64,000 nucleotides of DNA from Cytophagaceae bacterium (GTDB lineage Bacteria; Bacteroidota; Bacteroidia; Cytophagales; Flexibacteraceae): the NCBI GenBank assembly GCA_947458545.1, contig CANGYH010000001.1:124001-188000 (forward strand). The letters run 5' to 3'. Below the pieces are notes generated by a model, which worked only from the letters and a program-made list of their open reading frames with translations, had not been told where the DNA came from and did no database searches. The position numbers were made by a program, and so were the translations under genes. Shown piece after piece: positions 7,930 to 17,170 of the stretch; the stretch's first letter is position 1; every line of letters starts with the position of its first letter.

Positions 7930-9285
7930 ATGATTGCCATTTTAGGTGGGGGCGAGAGCGGCACCGGTGCCGCCCTGTTGGCCAAGGCCCTGGGCCAGCC
8001 TTGTTTCGTGTCAGACTTTGGACTGCTCTCTAGCCAGGCCCGCCAACTGCTGCAAGAAGCTGGCATCCCCTTCGAAGAGGGCGGCCATACCATCGAGCGG
8101 GTGCTACAGGCCTCTGTAGTGGTCAAAAGCCCGGGCATACCGCCCAAGGCCCCGGTGGTGCAAGCGGCCCTGCAGGCAGGCCTGCCCGTGATAGACGAGC
8201 TGGAGTTTGCCTACCCCCACATGCAGGGCAAGGCCATCTGCATAACTGGCAGCAACGGCAAGACGACTACCACCCTGCTTACCTACCACCTCTTGCGGCA
8301 GGCTGGTATCAGCGTCGGGCTGGGTGGCAACGTGGGGCAAAGCCTGGCCGGGCAACTGGCCAAGGGCATCCAGCCAGACTGGTGGGTGCTCGAGAGTAGC
8401 TCCTTTCAGATAGATGGCTGGCAATCCTTACGCCCCCGGATTGCCATGTACCTGAACCTGAGCCAAGACCACATGGACCGCTACGGCACCATGGAGGCCT
8501 ACGCCCAGGCCAAGATGCGCATTGCCGCCAACCAAACCGAAGACGACCTACTCATCTACCTGACCGACGCCGGCTGGGTAGAGCGCATGGTGGCCGAGCA
8601 CGAGCCCAAGGCACGGCTGGCCCCCTTTAACACCCGATTTGCCGACGGCCTGGCCGCCTGGGTAAATGCGGACTACCTCCATGCCGAGCTCAACGGCAAA
8701 ACGGCCTCTGTGCCGCTGCAGCAACTGCCGCTGAAGGGCGTCCACAACCAGCAGAATATGCTGGCCGCCACCCTTGCCGCCCTAGAGGTGGGCATCGAGC
8801 CATCGGCCATAGCCGATGGTTTGCACTCGTTTGTAAATGCGCCACACCGGCTGGAGCCCGTTGGTACGGTGGGTGGTGTGGCCTTTATCAACGACTCTAA
8901 GGCGACCAATCCAGACTCTGTGCGGTATGCACTGGAGGCTATGGCCCAGCCCGTGATCTGGGTGGCAGGCGGCAAAGACAAGGGTAATGATTATGCCTTA
9001 TTGGAAGACCTGGTGCGCAGCCATGTAAAGGCCCTCGTTTGCCTGACCAAATACCCCGAGCCGCTCCTTGCAGCTTTCTCTGAAATTATTCCCAACATCC
9101 AGGTGACGGAGTCTGTGGACGAGGCCGTGGTGCTGGCCCACAAATTGAGCCAGCCCGGAGACGTGGTGCTGCTATCGCCCGCCTGCGCCAGCTTCGACCT
9201 GTTTCAGAACTACGAAGACCGCGGCAACCAGTTCCGCGAGGCGGTGGCTGCCTTTGCGGCCAGCCATCGCCTGGGGCAGCCCTAG
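7930..9285 (+). CDS. murD: UDP-N-acetylmuramoylalanine--D-glutamate ligase
   Basis: 451 aa cytoplasmic Mur ligase that adds D-Glu to UDP-MurNAc-L-Ala using ATP. The N-terminal Rossmann-like UDP-binding domain begins IAILGGGESGTGAALLAK. The ATP P-loop GSNGKTT is at residues 107-113, with NLSQDHMDRYG and the FINDSKATNPDS segment of the central and C-terminal domains intact. It forms a pair with mraY, 39 nt upstream. The TAG stop shares its bases with the stop of the convergent rluA-like gene (CTAG, 9282-9285). No terminator is visible between them. Confidence 0.97.
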   Translation: MIAILGGGESGTGAALLAKALGQPCFVSDFGLLSSQARQLLQEAGIPFEEGGHTIERVLQASVVVKSPGIPPKAPVVQAALQAGLPVIDELEFAYPHMQGKAICITGSNGKTTTTLLTYHLLRQAGISVGLGGNVGQSLAGQLAKGIQPDWWVLESSSFQIDGWQSLRPRIAMYLNLSQDHMDRYGTMEAYAQAKMRIAANQTEDDLLIYLTDAGWVERMVAEHEPKARLAPFNTRFADGLAAWVNADYLHAELNGKTASVPLQQLPLKGVHNQQNMLAATLAALEVGIEPSAIADGLHSFVNAPHRLEPVGTVGGVAFINDSKATNPDSVRYALEAMAQPVIWVAGGKDKGNDYALLEDLVRSHVKALVCLTKYPEPLLAAFSEIIPNIQVTESVDEAVVLAHKLSQPGDVVLLSPACASFDLFQNYEDRGNQFREAVAAFAASHRLGQP

Positions 9286-10331
9286 GGTTGGGCGTTGGCC
9301 CGCCAGCGCTCCAGCAGTTCGGCCATGTCTGGGGGTAGGGGAGCCTCAAAATGCACCTGGGCCCCCGTTGCCGGATGCACAAAGCCCAGCGTAGCAGCAT
9401 GCAGCGCCTGGCGGGAGCAGAGCTTGAGGCATGTCTCCACAAAGTGCCGATAGGGGCCTGTCTGCGGGCCTTTCAGGATACGGTCTCCGCCATAAGAGGT
9501 ATCGCCAAACAGGGGGTGGCCCAGGTATCGCATGTGGGCGCGTATCTGGTGGGTGCGGCCGGTTTCTAGCTTACACTCAATCAGGGTGCAGTAGCCCAGC
9601 CTCTCCAGTACGCGGTAGTGGGTGATGGCGTGGCGCGTGCCCTCGCCGCCCTCGGGCTTAGCTTCCACCAGCTTGCGATCTTTGGCACTGCGGCCTAGCG
9701 GCACGTCGACGGTGCCTTGCTCTAAAGCCACCACACCCCACACCAAGGCCAGATACCGCCGCTCTATGCTGTGGACAAAGAACTGCCGGGCCAGCTTCAC
9801 CATGGCCTCGTCTGTCTTGGCAACCACCAGCAGGCCAGAGGTATCCTTATCTATACGGTGTACCAGCCCTGGCCGCACCGCCGCCGAGCCCTGGGCCAGG
9901 TTTTTGTCCAGATGGAAGACCAGCGCGTTTACCAGTGTACCCGTCCAGTTGCCGAAGGCCGGGTGTACCACCATGCCAGCGCGTTTGTTTACGATGAGCA
10001 ACTGCTTGTCTTCATAAACTATGTCGAGCGGGATGTCTTCGGGCAGAATCTCATCGGTGCGTGGGGGCTCTGGCAGCGATACGGTAAAGACATCGCCCGG
10101 CTTCACCTTATAGCTTGGCTTGAGCGCCAAGCCGTTCACCTTCACAAAGCCCGCCTCCATACCGGCTTGGATTTTGGTACGGCTGGCATTGGGCAGCCGT
10201 ATCTGCAAAAACACGTCAGCACGCATCATCTGCTGGCCGGGGTCTGCCACCAGCCGGTAATGGTCAAAGAGTGTTTCTTCTACCTCTTCTGCCGCTACCA
10301 AAGGGATGTCCGGTGCCGATTCGTCCAACAT
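9282..10331 (-). CDS. RluA-family rRNA pseudouridine synthase (RluD-like)
   Basis: 349 aa. An S4 RNA-binding domain lies at about residues 36-95 (MRADVFLQIRLPNASRTKIQ, VKVNGLALKPSYKVKPGD). The pseudouridine synthase domain follows, with HRIDKDTSG at 158-166; Asp161 is the predicted catalytic nucleophile. S4 plus catalytic domain is the RluD/RluC arrangement, so an rRNA uridine is the probable target. The first ~25 residues are an acidic extension. The ATG is only 5 nt from a GACCTTTG -7-like box, suggesting a nearly leaderless mRNA. It converges on murD with a 4-nt stop overlap. Confidence 0.93.
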   Translation of the reverse strand: MLDESAPDIPLVAAEEVEETLFDHYRLVADPGQQMMRADVFLQIRLPNASRTKIQAGMEAGFVKVNGLALKPSYKVKPGDVFTVSLPEPPRTDEILPEDIPLDIVYEDKQLLIVNKRAGMVVHPAFGNWTGTLVNALVFHLDKNLAQGSAAVRPGLVHRIDKDTSGLLVVAKTDEAMVKLARQFFVHSIERRYLALVWGVVALEQGTVDVPLGRSAKDRKLVEAKPEGGEGTRHAITHYRVLERLGYCTLIECKLETGRTHQIRAHMRYLGHPLFGDTSYGGDRILKGPQTGPYRHFVETCLKLCSRQALHAATLGFVHPATGAQVHFEAPLPPDMAELLERWRANAQP

Positions 10332-10336
10332 AGCTG

Positions 10337-10344
10337 CAAAGGTC
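10337..10344 (-). promoter_or_regulatory. -7 promoter box of the rluA-like gene
   Basis: GACCTTTG read on the minus strand, one mismatch from TAnnTTTG, followed by C as in many boxes of this window. Only 5 nt separate it from the ATG at 10331. No TTG stands about 21 nt upstream because that space is occupied by the heptanucleotide array, so the -33 element is unclear. Confidence 0.4.
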
Positions 10345-10346
10345 GG

Positions 10347-10389
10347 GAGAGAGTTGAGAGTTGAAAGTTGAAAGTTGAAAGTTGAGAGT
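10347..10389. repeat. Heptanucleotide tandem array (GTTGARA)n
   Basis: About five units of GTTGAGA/GTTGAAA with a 7-nt period, directly upstream of the rluA-like promoter box. A second array of the same heptamer lies upstream of valS (21695-21730), and a decayed copy in the opposite orientation overlaps the stop of the gene ending at 11414. It resembles the short tandemly repeated heptamers known in other bacterial genomes. Confidence 0.8.
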
Positions 10390-10390
10390 G

Positions 10391-11280
10391 GGGGGCTGGT
10401 CCCGGTCTCCCCTTGCGCTGGTCCCGGTCTCCAGACCGGGACCCACCCACGGAAGGCGCTGCGGTCTCCAGACCGCTCAAACGGAGGGCGTTGGGTGTGG
10501 AACGTCAGCTACGGAGCCGCCCCCGGATGGGCCAGCCCCAGGTTAGGGCCAGCCCCAGGTTGGGGCCGCCCCAGGGTTTGGGCCACCCCAGGCTAAAGCC
10601 GTGGGGCTACTAGGATAGCGACGGCTGAAGGCGCCCGCATTCGTCCCCTGCCGCTGGCGCAAGGCTGCGCCTTGTGCCCATAATGTTCCGCCGTTGCACG
10701 GCGGCGCCGAAGGCGAAGGACGTCCCATCCGCATAACCAGCCTACGTACCTGGTCCCGGTTTGCAACCGGGACCCACCCAAGGTTGCCGGTTTGCAACCG
10801 GCCAGAACGGCAAACGTGATGTAGGGGCGGACCCGCGTGTCCGCCCGCCTGCGGATGGCTTTGGGATTGGAGATAAGTTCATTGGTTTATCCGGGCTACG
10901 GCTGGCCCGCCCCAGGCTGAAGCCGTGGGGCTATCGCGAAGTGTCTGCTCTTTTGGCGACGGCTAAATCCAAACGCTTTTTGTCTCTCATTTACAGGTAG
11001 TTGCAATGGTTTTTTGCCGGGCGATGTCGGGCTGGTTGTCGTGTATTGCGGCAGTCTGAAGACTGCGCTGCAATGGGCGTCACAAGTCATCGCTCCCCTA
11101 ATCGGGTCACTAAAGACTTGCGACAGGTTGGGCCTTGTTTGTGCCGTTGCGCTGGGTTTGCGGTAGGGAGGTATGCAGGGCTGGAGCCCTACAAGTGAGG
11201 GTTACGAGGGCTGGAGCCCTCGAACAGCATCCTAGCAGGATGCCGCAGGCTTGAAAGCGTTCGGCTTTAGCCGTCGCCTT
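10391..11280. repeat. Hairpin-dense intergenic block
   Basis: This is the non-coding interval between the rluA-like gene and the T9SS gene; I see no credible gene in it. It contains at least eleven short hairpins with 2-6 nt loops. Stems with tight loops include 10420-10443 (GGTCCCGGTCT arm, 11 bp), 10461-10476, 10656-10678, 10688-10704, 10752-10774, 10786-10802, 10825-10846, 11051-11066, 11177-11190, 11205-11222 and 11227-11243. Two related longer units with CCCCAGGCT arms lie at 10586-10606 and 10909-10931. Each stem has a different sequence, but cores recur (TCTCCAGA, TTTGCAA, GCTGAAGC, GCTGGAGC). The rest of the interval up to 11413 holds nothing recognisable. Confidence 0.8.
11077..11126. 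repeat. Dispersed 50-bp repeat, copy A
   Basis: The unit begins GCGTCACAAGTC and ends GACTTGCGACAG; these ends form an imperfect 11-bp inverted repeat. It matches 46 of 50 positions of the copy at 34347-34396. Both copies are preceded by CAATG and by a small GTCT-NN-AGAC hairpin, so the repeated module is really about 75 bp. Confidence 0.85.
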
Positions 11281-11413
11281 AGCAGTAGCCCGAGGTTTTT
11301 AACATGGGGTGAACACGACGAACCCACGGCTCGCGCATTGCCCCAGCGGCCCAACCCAACCACCAATGTCTTAACGGTCAGGAGACCGAAACCAGCGCCC
11401 AACTATCAACTTT

Positions 11414-13255
11414 TCAACCTCCCACCGCCAACCTAGCCGTTTGGCCCGCTCTACGCAGCAGATACAGGCCAGGAGCAAGCCCCTGCGGCAGGCGGTAGAG
11501 GCCCTGGCAATCTTGAGTCATCGTGCCTAGGCACTGGCCCTGCAGGTTGAGCAGCGATGCCGGGGCCGCCTTGCCGGGCCAGCGCAGGCTTGCCCCTGCC
11601 GGGGCCGGGTTGGGGTATGGGGCCGAGAGCACCTGCTCTAGCTGGCGGGCAGACATGGGCCGCTGGCCCTGGGGCAGGCGCAGGCCTGCCAACAGCGTGT
11701 TGGTTTGATAGGAGCGCTGAAGGGTTGCACCGGTGCCGAAGCGTGCTTCAGGTAGAGGAGGTTGGTTGGGAGCGGCTCCTCCTGTCACAAGCAACATAGG
11801 TCCCATCACGGTTCCGTGAAAGGGCATACCGGTCGATCCCCCGTCTGCGACGGCCCACTTGATGCGCGTGGCCTGGGCATTTGTGGCAACAATAATGACT
11901 TGATTGTAAGGCTGGTTTGTGTCGCTGCATACGGTATCCGGCCCCAGGGGTCTGCAAGGCTCATCGATGCGTTGGGCCCTTGCCCAGTAAAGCAGCGAGT
12001 CAGGCGGGTTGGATAGGTCTGCAAGCTGGTTGAAGTAGAAAGATATAGGTAGGTTAGCCCAGCCGGAGGCTGAGTCGAAGCGAAGGATCGGATGCACGTT
12101 GTGCCAGCGCCCGGCAGAGTCTCGCTCGGCCATGTAGGCTAGCTCGGCTCGGCTGTTTTGCCTGCGGATGACAGGCACCCCCTCCAGGGCAATCGAGTCG
12201 CGTGAGCGGATCAAATAGCGCCGCCTGCCTGCCATATCTGTGATGGGGGTTAGCTTGGGAAAATCTCCCATACTTGTTGGAGGCCAGTTTTCTAGTCTGG
12301 CCTCCCAGCGGCCTACCGTATCTACGCTTGCCCAAAAAAAGCTCGGATTGGGAAAGCTACGAATTGTCATCTGGCCCAACCTGCGGCTGCCCCACACGTA
12401 TCCCGTCATGCTTAGCCTGCCATCGCTGCCAACGGCCAGGTCTCGAAAGCTCCCGTATCCATTAGAGTTAGTGGCGCTTGGGGGGGCTTCGACAAATGTA
12501 TATGCCCGGTCCACCTGTCCATCAGGCAGGCGAACATGAAACAAGGCAGTGCCAAGGCTATCGGGCGGTAACTGAAAAGGCGTAAAGATGGATGTCCAAT
12601 CCAGGTTGGAGTAGGAGCAGGTGGCCCAAAAGCCTGAGGCGGTCGTTGGCGAAGTATCGAAGCTGGAATTATCCATGCTAACAGAGCCTATTTGTCTGAC
12701 CCATCGGCAAGTACCGGTCGAGTCAAAGCGGATGATGGATGGTATCCAGCCTCGGTACTGTTGCCCTTGGTAGGTGATGGGATGGTTACCGAATAGGAAC
12801 TGGCCATCGTAGCGGGCAGAGTCTGATGTGGAGGCTGTCAGGACGACACCTCCATGCCCATCGTGTTGCAGCGTGATACCCCACCAGAGCTTGCCGTAGT
12901 CGCTGAAACGAGGCGTTGCCACCAGCACCTGGTGCCAGAGCATGCGGCCATCATGAGCTATGTGCAGCAGGTAGATGCCCCCCGGGCGGCTATTGTCGAT
13001 GGGTAGCCCGGGCAAAGAAGCGCCGACCCGCACAAAAAGAGATACGTAGGCCCCGCCCTGCCCATCCGAGCATTGGGCCATTAGCTCCTCCTGGGGCTCA
13101 CTGTCTATGGGTGGGGGTAACTGCTGGTTTGCCAGCCGCCCTACCCGGTAGCCATATAGGAAGGCCGGGGGCAGGTAGGATTGAGCAGCTGCAGTAAAGC
13201 AGCATCCGGCCAGGGTGCAACAAAGCAAGGAAAATCGGACAAAAAAAGCAGGCAT
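11414..13255 (-). CDS. Secreted protein with T9SS type A sorting domain
   Basis: 613 aa. The signal peptide spans residues 1-24 (hydrophobic, ending AAAQS). The long middle region has repeated WxR/F-D-S strands and phrases such as FDSTGTCRWVRQIG and LRFDSASGW, suggesting a beta-propeller-like fold of unknown function. The last ~75 residues have T9SS CTD features: the PYPNPAPAG motif, then LNLQGQCLG and the final GLYLLRRAGQTARLAVGG. It should cross the outer membrane by type IX secretion and be surface-attached or released. It is monocistronic on the minus strand, and the TGA stop lies in a decayed GTTGARA array. The biochemical role is unknown. Confidence 0.85.
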   Translation of the reverse strand: MPAFFVRFSLLCCTLAGCCFTAAAQSYLPPAFLYGYRVGRLANQQLPPPIDSEPQEELMAQCSDGQGGAYVSLFVRVGASLPGLPIDNSRPGGIYLLHIAHDGRMLWHQVLVATPRFSDYGKLWWGITLQHDGHGGVVLTASTSDSARYDGQFLFGNHPITYQGQQYRGWIPSIIRFDSTGTCRWVRQIGSVSMDNSSFDTSPTTASGFWATCSYSNLDWTSIFTPFQLPPDSLGTALFHVRLPDGQVDRAYTFVEAPPSATNSNGYGSFRDLAVGSDGRLSMTGYVWGSRRLGQMTIRSFPNPSFFWASVDTVGRWEARLENWPPTSMGDFPKLTPITDMAGRRRYLIRSRDSIALEGVPVIRRQNSRAELAYMAERDSAGRWHNVHPILRFDSASGWANLPISFYFNQLADLSNPPDSLLYWARAQRIDEPCRPLGPDTVCSDTNQPYNQVIIVATNAQATRIKWAVADGGSTGMPFHGTVMGPMLLVTGGAAPNQPPLPEARFGTGATLQRSYQTNTLLAGLRLPQGQRPMSARQLEQVLSAPYPNPAPAGASLRWPGKAAPASLLNLQGQCLGTMTQDCQGLYRLPQGLAPGLYLLRRAGQTARLAVGG

Positions 13256-13545
13256 AGGGCAAAGGCTTGTCTAACCAAAAGGCCCGCGTAAGGTAAGGTG
13301 GGTTAGCAAGGATGTTTGAGTACTTGGTCGTTTTTCGATATAAAATCATCGAAAAGTTTAGCTGGGATACCAAATTGCTATGAACAACCAGCAAAAGGGG
13401 CACGGCTTACGAAAAGTCTGCCATTAAGGTTTTTAATATACCAATAAAAATTTCATATTGCATTAAAGTAATTTATTGCCGAGGCGGGTGCATCTTGCCT
13501 GCGGTAGCCTGGCTACCTCACACACTCCACACCAGAATTACTTGT
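13256..13545. other. AT-rich divergent intergenic region
   Basis: 290 nt between the divergent T9SS gene and pyruvate carboxylase gene, clearly richer in A+T than its surroundings, especially 13430-13485. It must hold both promoters, but I could not identify convincing -33/-7 pairs. A perfect 8-bp inverted repeat, TTTTCGAT at 13332-13339 and ATCGAAAA at 13348-13355, could be an operator or a hairpin. Confidence 0.5.
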
Positions 13546-16500
13546 ATGACTTCTTCTAAACTGCGGCCGCTTAAAAGCCTGCTGGTGGCCAACCGGGGCG
13601 AAATCGCCATCCGCATCTTTAGGGCCGCCACGGAGCTTGGCCTGCGCACCGTGGCCATCTACACCGACGAAGACCGCTACAGCCTGCACCGCTACAAGGC
13701 CGACGAGGCCTATCGCATCGGCAAACCAGGCGATGCGCTAAAGCCCTACCTGGACTTTGAGGCCATCGTAGCCCTGGCCAAAGAGAAGGGCGTGGATGCC
13801 ATCCACCCCGGCTACGGCTTTCTGTCTGAAAACGTGGCCTTTGCCCGCCGCTGCCGCGAGGAGGGCATCATCTTCGTGGGCCCCTCGCCAGAGGCGATGG
13901 AGGCCTTGGGCAACAAGATTCTGGGTAAGCAGGCGGCAGACCGATGCGGCATCCCCACCGTGCCGGGGGCAGAGGTGTCGCTGGCAGAGATGGACGAGGC
14001 TCTGGCGCAGGCGCAGGCCATAGGCTTCCCGCTTATGATCAAAGCCGCCAGCGGGGGCGGCGGGCGGGGCATGCGCATCGTCCGCCAGAAGGCCGAGCTG
14101 CAGCCCAGCCTGGAGCAGGCCGCAGCCGAGGCCGCCAACGCCTTCGGAGACCCGACCGTCTTTTTGGAGCGGTTCATCGAAGACCCCAAGCACATAGAAG
14201 TGCAAATCATAGCCGACCGGTATGGCCATACGCTGCACCTGTTTGAGCGCGACTGCTCGGTGCAGCGCCGCTACCAAAAGGTGGTAGAGGTGGCCCCGGC
14301 CTCAGGCATCTACCAGGATACGCGCAACAAGCTCTACGACTACGCCGTGCGCCTGTGCCAGTCTGTGCAGTACGACAATGTGGGCACGGTGGAGTTTCTG
14401 GTAGACAAGCAGGAGAACATCTACTTCATCGAAGTGAACCCCCGCATCCAGGTAGAGCATACCATAACGGAAGAGATCACGAAGGTGGACATCGTCCGCA
14501 GCCAGATACTGATTGCCCAAGGCCACCGCCTGGCCGACCCGCAGATCTGGCTCCGCAGCCAAGCCGACGTGGTGGCAAGGGGGTACGCCATCCAGTGCCG
14601 CATCACGACGGAAGACCCAGAGCATGACTTTCGGCCCGATACGGGCAAGGTTATCGCCTACCGCAATGCGGCCGGCTTCGGCATCCGGCTCGACGAGGGC
14701 AACCTCTACACGGGTGTGGAGATCAGCCCCTACTTCGACTCGCTGCTGGTGAAGGTCTCTGCCACGGGGCGCACTTTGCCGGGCACGGCCAAGCGCCTCA
14801 GCCGCGCACTGGACGAGTTCCGGGTGCGGGGGGTGAAGACCAACATCGGGTTTTTGAAGAACGTGCTGGCCAACCACGTCTTTGTGCGGGGCGATGCGAC
14901 GGTCAACTTCATAGCCGCCCACCCCGAGCTGATGAAAATGCCCAAAGGCAGAGACCGCGGCACCCGCGTGCTCGACTTTCTGGGCCATACGCTGGTAAAC
15001 GGCAATCCTGACATGGCAGGTGCGACCCGCCCTGCAAGGCCCCTGCCCGCCACCGTGCCCGATTACCCCGAGCTGGCCACCCTCCCATCAGGCTACCGCA
15101 ACAAGCTGCAAGCAATGGGGCCGGCTGCGTTTGCCCAGGCCCTGTTTGCGCAAAAGGAATTGGCCCTGACCGACACCGCCCTGCGCGACGCCCACCAGAG
15201 CCTGTTTGCTACCCGGATGCGCACCCACGATATGCTGCCCATTGTGCCGGCATACGCACACCTTCTGCCGGGTCTCTTTAGCCTGGAGTGCTGGGGCGGG
15301 GCCACGTTTGATGTGGCCATGCGGTTTCTGCACGAAGACCCTTGGGAGCGCCTGCGCCGCCTGCGTGCGCTGGCCCCCAACATCCTTTTCCGCATGCTGC
15401 TGCGGGGGCGCAATGCGGTGGGCTACGGCTTCTACTCCGAGCAGACGGTGCAGGCTTTCATAGCCCAGGCAGCGCAAGATGGGGTGGACATCTTCAGGGT
15501 CTTTGATAGCTTTAACCATGCCCCAACGGTGGCCGACTGCATCCGCATGGTGCGCCAGAGCTCTGAGGCGCTGGCCGAGGCCGCCGTCTGCTATAGCGGA
15601 GACCTGGCAGACCCTGCCGAGCGCAAATACACACTGGACTATTACCTGCGCACGGCAGAGCCTATGGTAAAGGCTGGGGCCCACATGCTGTGCATCAAAG
15701 ACATGGCCGGGCTCATAAAGCCGGATGCAGCCTTTAGGCTGGTAGAGGGCCTGCGCGGGGCGTTTGGCCTGCCCGTGCATCTGCATACGCACGACACCAG
15801 CTCTGTGCAGATGGCCAGCCTGTTGGCAGCCATCGAGGCAGGGGTAGATGGTGTGGACGTGGCCATGGCCTCGCTCTCTGGCCTGACGAGCCAGCCCAAC
15901 CTGAACGCCCTGCTGGCCCTGCTTTCGCGCTCACCCCGCCGTCCGGAGCTAGATTTGGAGGCCGCCAACCGCATCTCAGACTACTTTGAGGGCGTGCGGA
16001 GCTGGTATATCCCCTTTGAGCCAGACCTGAAGAGCGGCACGGCCGAGGTGTACGAGAACGAAATCCCCGGTGGGCAGTACAGCAACCTGCGCAGCCAAGC
16101 CCGCGCCGTCGGGCTAGAGGAAAAGTTTGCCCAGGTGCGCGCCAACTATGCCGGAGCCAACCATCTGCTGGGCCGCATCATTAAGGTAACGCCCAGCTCT
16201 AAGTCTGTGGGAGACCTGGCCTTGTTTATGACCAGCCACGGCCTGACGGAGGAGAACTTCCGCGCCCAGGCCCAGGGGCTGGCCTTCCCAGAGAGTGTGA
16301 AGGCGTTGGTGTCAGGCCACATCGGCACGCCAGAAGATGGCTGGCCGGCAGGCATCGCAGAGCTTATTCTGGATGGCCGCGAGCCAACCAGCCCGGCCGT
16401 AGCCATCGAGATCACAGAAGGTACTTTTAAAGAGAAATACGGGGCCGACAAGTCGCACCAAGACTATCTGAGCTACCTGATGTATCCCAAGGTATGGGAG

Positions 16501-16986
16501 GAGTTTGATCAGTTCAGGCAGAAATACGACGAGGTGTGGTATGTACCCACGTTGCCCTTTCTCTATGGCCTGCAGCCAGGCGAGGATACCATTGTCACCA
16601 TCTCTGAAGGTAAAGATTTGCTCATCCGGTGCATCAACGTGTCTGACGAGGTGGATGGGCAGGGGCACCGCACCGTCACCTTCGAGCTGAACGGGCAGTT
16701 ACGCACCGTAACCGTACCCGACGAGCAGGCTTTGGCAGGCGGCGCCCTCAAGCAGGTGCGCCTGGCCGAGGCACCGGGCGAGGTGGGCGCACCCATGCCG
16801 GGCCGGATTGCCAAGATTCTGGTGCAGGCAGGCACAACCGTAGAGGCAGGCCAACCGCTTTTTACCCTAGAGGCGATGAAGATGGAATCTACCATCACCG
16901 CCGCGCAGGCAGGCACCATTGCAGCCCTGGGCGTGGCCGAAGGCGACAAGGTGCAGGCACGCCAGTGGGTGCTGACGGTGGGGTAG
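13546..16986 (+). CDS. pyc: Pyruvate carboxylase
   Basis: 1146 aa from the ATG at 13546; the open frame extends to a TTG at 13495 without conserved sequence. Single-chain biotin enzyme converting pyruvate, bicarbonate and ATP to oxaloacetate. Domain order: biotin carboxylase/ATP-grasp at about 1-455 (LLVANRGEIAIRIFRAATE, GGGGRGMR, EVNPRIQVEHTITEE); carboxyltransferase at about 525-800 (LRDAHQSLFATRMRTHDML, ECWGGATFDVAMRF); PC tetramerisation region; and biotinyl domain at about 1070-1146 with Lys1112 in EAMKMES. Full length and intact. It supplies anaplerotic oxaloacetate and stands alone, ended by a strong hairpin at 17012-17041. Confidence 0.97.
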   Translation: MTSSKLRPLKSLLVANRGEIAIRIFRAATELGLRTVAIYTDEDRYSLHRYKADEAYRIGKPGDALKPYLDFEAIVALAKEKGVDAIHPGYGFLSENVAFARRCREEGIIFVGPSPEAMEALGNKILGKQAADRCGIPTVPGAEVSLAEMDEALAQAQAIGFPLMIKAASGGGGRGMRIVRQKAELQPSLEQAAAEAANAFGDPTVFLERFIEDPKHIEVQIIADRYGHTLHLFERDCSVQRRYQKVVEVAPASGIYQDTRNKLYDYAVRLCQSVQYDNVGTVEFLVDKQENIYFIEVNPRIQVEHTITEEITKVDIVRSQILIAQGHRLADPQIWLRSQADVVARGYAIQCRITTEDPEHDFRPDTGKVIAYRNAAGFGIRLDEGNLYTGVEISPYFDSLLVKVSATGRTLPGTAKRLSRALDEFRVRGVKTNIGFLKNVLANHVFVRGDATVNFIAAHPELMKMPKGRDRGTRVLDFLGHTLVNGNPDMAGATRPARPLPATVPDYPELATLPSGYRNKLQAMGPAAFAQALFAQKELALTDTALRDAHQSLFATRMRTHDMLPIVPAYAHLLPGLFSLECWGGATFDVAMRFLHEDPWERLRRLRALAPNILFRMLLRGRNAVGYGFYSEQTVQAFIAQAAQDGVDIFRVFDSFNHAPTVADCIRMVRQSSEALAEAAVCYSGDLADPAERKYTLDYYLRTAEPMVKAGAHMLCIKDMAGLIKPDAAFRLVEGLRGAFGLPVHLHTHDTSSVQMASLLAAIEAGVDGVDVAMASLSGLTSQPNLNALLALLSRSPRRPELDLEAANRISDYFEGVRSWYIPFEPDLKSGTAEVYENEIPGGQYSNLRSQARAVGLEEKFAQVRANYAGANHLLGRIIKVTPSSKSVGDLALFMTSHGLTEENFRAQAQGLAFPESVKALVSGHIGTPEDGWPAGIAELILDGREPTSPAVAIEITEGTFKEKYGADKSHQDYLSYLMYPKVWEEFDQFRQKYDEVWYVPTLPFLYGLQPGEDTIVTISEGKDLLIRCINVSDEVDGQGHRTVTFELNGQLRTVTVPDEQALAGGALKQVRLAEAPGEVGAPMPGRIAKILVQAGTTVEAGQPLFTLEAMKMESTITAAQAGTIAALGVAEGDKVQARQWVLTVG

Positions 16987-17011
16987 CCTAGGCATGGGGC
17001 TGCATCTGCCA

Positions 17012-17041
17012 AACGGCCCTTTGTTTCGACCAAGGGCCGTT
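17012..17041 (+). terminator. Hairpin terminator after pyc
   Basis: Perfect 10-bp stem: AACGGCCCTT at 17012-17021 and AAGGGCCGTT at 17032-17041, with a 10-nt loop, 25 nt after the pyc stop. It is followed by TAAACC rather than a long T run, so termination strength is uncertain. Confidence 0.6.
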
Positions 17042-17170
17042 AAACCCTGCCTGGGCGGGGCGCATCTAAACATCAGTTTTGCCCAGATGGGCGTTTACGT
17101 TTCTGCCCGATTACCCAAACCGTACAACTCAAACCCTGGCGGCCCGGCGCTGCCTCTGCCTTGAAATTTT

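Noticed and set aside
10391-11280. CRISPR array or integron attC array
   Set aside because: There is no regular repeat-spacer periodicity, stems differ in sequence, and no cas or integrase gene is nearby.
10375-11436. Several 60-80 codon open frames in the hairpin block
   Set aside because: They consist of translated palindromes rich in Pro, Gly and Arg, have no promoters, and overlap each other on both strands.
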